Shown: positions 61,744 to 64,000 of the stretch, one piece after another | Numbering within the stretch: the first letter of the stretch is position 1 | How the letters are laid out: each line of letters begins with the position of its first letter | Origin: Acidobacteriota bacterium | Lineage (GTDB): Bacteria > Acidobacteriota > Blastocatellia > Pyrinomonadales > Pyrinomonadaceae | Direction: 5' to 3' | Length of the DNA stretch: 64,000 bases | Assembly (NCBI GenBank): GCA_016718135.1 | Contig: JADKEF010000004.1 | Location: 310,001-374,000 of the forward strand | Translations under genes and position numbers: made by a program | Notes under the pieces: generated by a model | Databases searched by the model: none | What the model was told of the DNA's origin: nothing | Seen by the model: the letters and a program-made list of their open reading frames with translations, nothing else

Positions 61744-62884
61744 TCACTAACCCCACGATCAATGTAGCTCGCGTCGCAATATCGCCCACCAAAATATGCT
61801 CGTCCAATGTATGAGCCCCCGCACCTGCGATACCCAATCCATCCAAAACCGGCACGCCCAACGCCGCGACAAAATTGCCATCCGACGCGCCGCCGACTTG
61901 GGTTTCACCTAGTTCGTAGTCAAAGCTGGCTGCGAGATTGCGAGCCTTTTCGAAGAGTGCGACGACCTCTGCCGTGCGTTCCATCGGCGGGCGGTTGATG
62001 CCGCCTAGGAGTTCGAGCGTGACTCTTTCGTCAATCGATTTGAGCGAACGCATCGCTGTATCGACTCGCTCAGCCTCAGCCATAGAGCTGAAGCGCACGT
62101 CGATCTCACATTCGGTGTGTTCCGGGATGACATTCGATGTCGTGCCGCCTTTTATGGTGCAGACGTTTACGGTCGTACCGATCGAGGTGTTGCCAAGCTC
62201 ATTGATCCGTTCGATCTGCCGAGCGATCTCAACGATCGAGTTGGCACCTTTTTCCGGTTCGAGGCCGGCGTGAGCCGGGATACCATGGGCTTTCAGAGTG
62301 TACCAACCGGTACCTTTGCGGCCGGTTTTGACTCGGCCTTCAGCGGACGGTTCGAAGACGAGGCAATGCTCGGCGTTTGCCGCCTCGCGCTCGACCAACT
62401 CGCGGCCGGTGTGGCTGCCGACCTCTTCATCACACGATAGAACTATGGTAATCGGACGAGCAGGCCGCGTTTCCGTGACGGCAAAATACCGCAGAGCTTC
62501 GAGCATCAGGACGATATTCGCCTTCATGTCAAAGATGCCGCAGCCGTAGAATTTGTCGCCCTCGATCCGCGTCGGATTCTGCTCAGCCGTCCCGACCGGA
62601 TGAACCGTATCAGTATGCCCGAGCAACATCGTCTGCCGCTGTGCCTGGGTTTCCACATCGCCCGCAAACACACGGATGACGAGATGATCACCGTCCTCGA
62701 CCGACGTGCGGGTCATCTCGACATCGACACCCGTCGCACGCATCTGCCGCTCGACCCAATTGACCACCTCACGGCTCCGGACTGCGTCATTCGACGGCGA
62801 CTCGATGTCGACGATCTCGCGAATGAGACCGATGATCGCATCGCGTCGCGAATCGAAATACTCGAGTGTTTGTTTTGAATCCAT
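61733..62884 (-). CDS. M20-family metallopeptidase (glutamate carboxypeptidase-like)
   Basis: A 383-residue cytoplasmic zinc peptidase of the CPG2/ArgE type with no signal peptide. Two-metal site residues are visible: LGHTDTVH, CGIFDMKANI, CDEEVGSHTG, VFEPSAEG and AGAHTLDEH. The inserted dimerisation domain lies about residues 185-295 (IPAHAGLEPEKG). It should act on short peptides or acyl amino acids. The stop overlaps the start of the next gene by 11 bases and it lies eight bases after the S1/P1 nuclease gene, so the three are likely co-transcribed. Confidence 0.91.
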   Translation of the reverse strand: MDSKQTLEYFDSRRDAIIGLIREIVDIESPSNDAVRSREVVNWVERQMRATGVDVEMTRTSVEDGDHLVIRVFAGDVETQAQRQTMLLGHTDTVHPVGTAEQNPTRIEGDKFYGCGIFDMKANIVLMLEALRYFAVTETRPARPITIVLSCDEEVGSHTGRELVEREAANAEHCLVFEPSAEGRVKTGRKGTGWYTLKAHGIPAHAGLEPEKGANSIVEIARQIERINELGNTSIGTTVNVCTIKGGTTSNVIPEHTECEIDVRFSSMAEAERVDTAMRSLKSIDERVTLELLGGINRPPMERTAEVVALFEKARNLAASFDYELGETQVGGASDGNFVAALGVPVLDGLGIAGAGAHTLDEHILVGDIATRATLIVGLVNAS

Positions 62885-62892
62885 TAATAAAC

Positions 62893-63870
62893 CTAGTTCG
62901 GAGAAACCGTGGTCGCGGCAGCAGTGCCAAAAACCGAATTAAAGAGTTCGCCCATTCGATAGCCAGCCATTACCAGTCTTTCTTCAGCTATCGTCAACCC
63001 TTTCTTCTTGTACTTATCGCTTGGCATCTGAAACCGCACCAGGTCTGCCGAGAATACGCCTTCCTGCGCCAGTTTTAGGCTTTCCTCGGTCCAGTCTTCA
63101 AATCGCCCCAAGGCCAGGCGGCTCTGATTCTTTTCAAACGGATACTTCTTCATGAATTTTTGAGCGATTGGTTCGATAAATTCCGTATCGCATTCGTTCT
63201 TCGTATTCGGCATGTTTCGAACGACGATCGAGTCCCAGAACCAGTGAAGATTCTCCTGGTTTGCACGCGGTGTGCCCTGCGGCGTTAGCAGGAACAAGTT
63301 GCCACCCTGATCGCCTTTGGGCTCAACATCGGTCACTCGGGCCGAGGTGTGGAGCGGTTGGTGAAGGTCACCGATAATATGTTCGATCCATGCGATCGCA
63401 ACAGCCTTTTGCGAATCGTTCGCCCGGCCGCGGATCATCTCAGAATAGGTCTTAAGCCGCTCAAGTGCCTGACCGCCGTCCTCGGGAGCCGGAAGATACT
63501 CGATCTTGCCGTTCTTGACGGTCCAGAATTTGTCGTCATAATGCCAGTTTCCCTTGTGGTAGTTCTTATATCGCATCTCAAAATTACGATCGCGAACTAC
63601 ATCTGCCCATGTCGTCATGAACATAAAATACTCACGTTTTCGCAGCTCTTCAGTTCGGGCACCATATAACATGTAAAAGCTCGCGATCTGAGAATCTTCC
63701 GGAGCCGCCATCAATATCTTGTGTACTCGTTCACGCACCTCCGGCGTCATCCGCTGCCAAGCAACGTAGCCTGTTATCTTGTGCCCGACCTCGTCCCACG
63801 CAAACGCCGAGGTGCCTAATATCGACAAAAGTGAACCGATCAACATCAAACGTACTGCGGCCTTGAACAT
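62893..63870 (-). CDS. S1/P1-type nuclease, secreted
   Basis: A 325-residue exported enzyme of the S1/P1 nuclease family, which degrade single-stranded nucleic acid using three zinc ions. After the signal peptide the mature protein should start at Trp (AFAWDEVGHKITG), whose amino group binds zinc. Further ligands are in GNWHYDDKFW, AIAWIEHIIGDLHQPLHTSA and EPKGDQGGN. A CAGGAGTT motif supports the ATG at 63870. With the peptidases and the PhoX-like phosphatase it fits nutrient scavenging, releasing nucleotides and phosphate. Confidence 0.92.
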   Translation of the reverse strand: MFKAAVRLMLIGSLLSILGTSAFAWDEVGHKITGYVAWQRMTPEVRERVHKILMAAPEDSQIASFYMLYGARTEELRKREYFMFMTTWADVVRDRNFEMRYKNYHKGNWHYDDKFWTVKNGKIEYLPAPEDGGQALERLKTYSEMIRGRANDSQKAVAIAWIEHIIGDLHQPLHTSARVTDVEPKGDQGGNLFLLTPQGTPRANQENLHWFWDSIVVRNMPNTKNECDTEFIEPIAQKFMKKYPFEKNQSRLALGRFEDWTEESLKLAQEGVFSADLVRFQMPSDKYKKKGLTIAEERLVMAGYRMGELFNSVFGTAAATTVSPN

Positions 63871-64000
63871 AATTTTTTGTAACTCCTGAATCTTTTTGGA
63901 TGATTTTAGCGAAATAAATTCATAAGAGAAAGCCGGTGATGAAAAGGCAAAAAAACATCAAACCTTTTTCTAAAGCGAAACATCTTATCACCGTGCAAAA

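Noticed and set aside
1..64000. Mobile elements, prophage or integrase genes
   Set aside because: No transposase, integrase, phage structural gene or terminal inverted repeats of an insertion sequence were found.

Overview
The window looks like a chromosomal segment of an Acidobacteriota bacterium, probably class Blastocatellia (inference from gene content). It has two very large TonB-dependent receptors with N-terminal carboxypeptidase-regulatory-like domains, an Acidobacteria-type secreted VWFA protein, SBBP and YVTN beta-propeller proteins with dockerin/cohesin-like tails, many secreted peptidases and glycoside hydrolases, and a tRNA-Sec. No rRNA, CRISPR array, prophage or insertion sequence was recognised.

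Layout. 1-946: truncated acyltransferase. 1145-7459 (+): GH95 alpha-fucosidase, DPP-IV-like peptidase and Fe-S L-serine ammonia-lyase. 7471-11653: mobA, divergent from a small conserved protein, a YwiC-like membrane protein, a PLP decarboxylase and a VIT1/CCC1 metal transporter. 11746-16053 (-): a small secreted protein, then an overlapping triad CapA-like / VCBS-like / DUF3160. 16297-19781 (+): LarA homologue, secreted cupin, GH43. 19867-21561: two divergent ECF sigma factors, one with a zinc-finger anti-sigma. 21621-28665: glycogen-debranching enzyme, oligopeptide-type ABC binding protein and two permeases, with a GH5 mannanase overlapping the second permease. 28658-31273: CrtC/AttH-like protein, Dabb protein, Tat-exported SGNH hydrolase. 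31338-37403 (-): two secreted repeat proteins sharing one C-terminal module, one of them broken by a frameshift. 37938-40042: catalytically degenerate M1-peptidase-like protein, also frameshifted. 40104-47160 (-): two TonB-dependent receptors, the first frameshifted. 47327-50982: secreted protein, NorQ/CbbQ-type AAA+ ATPase, PhoX-like phosphatase, GNAT. 50986-53490 (-): an A+T-rich locus with AraC-type regulator, membrane-anchored thioredoxin-like protein, an 18-cysteine secreted protein and a VWFA protein. 53660-63870 (-): membrane protein, M28 peptidase, lipid methyltransferase, topA, dprA, tRNA-Sec, unknown protein, M20 peptidase, S1/P1 nuclease.

Taken together the genes suggest a heterotroph that scavenges polymers: fucosidase, GH43 and GH5 enzymes, DPP-IV/M28/M20 peptidases, a nuclease and a PhoX phosphatase release monomers; TonB receptors and the peptide ABC system import them; serine lyase and LarA-type enzymes would process small acids.

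The best candidates for something undescribed are the cysteine-rich/thioredoxin/VWFA locus (51.0-53.5 kb) and the pair of propeller proteins with tandem dockerin-like plus cohesin-like tails (31.3-37.4 kb). Three genes within 9 kb carry single-base deletions, two of them in homopolymers, so assembly error must be excluded before calling them pseudogenes.
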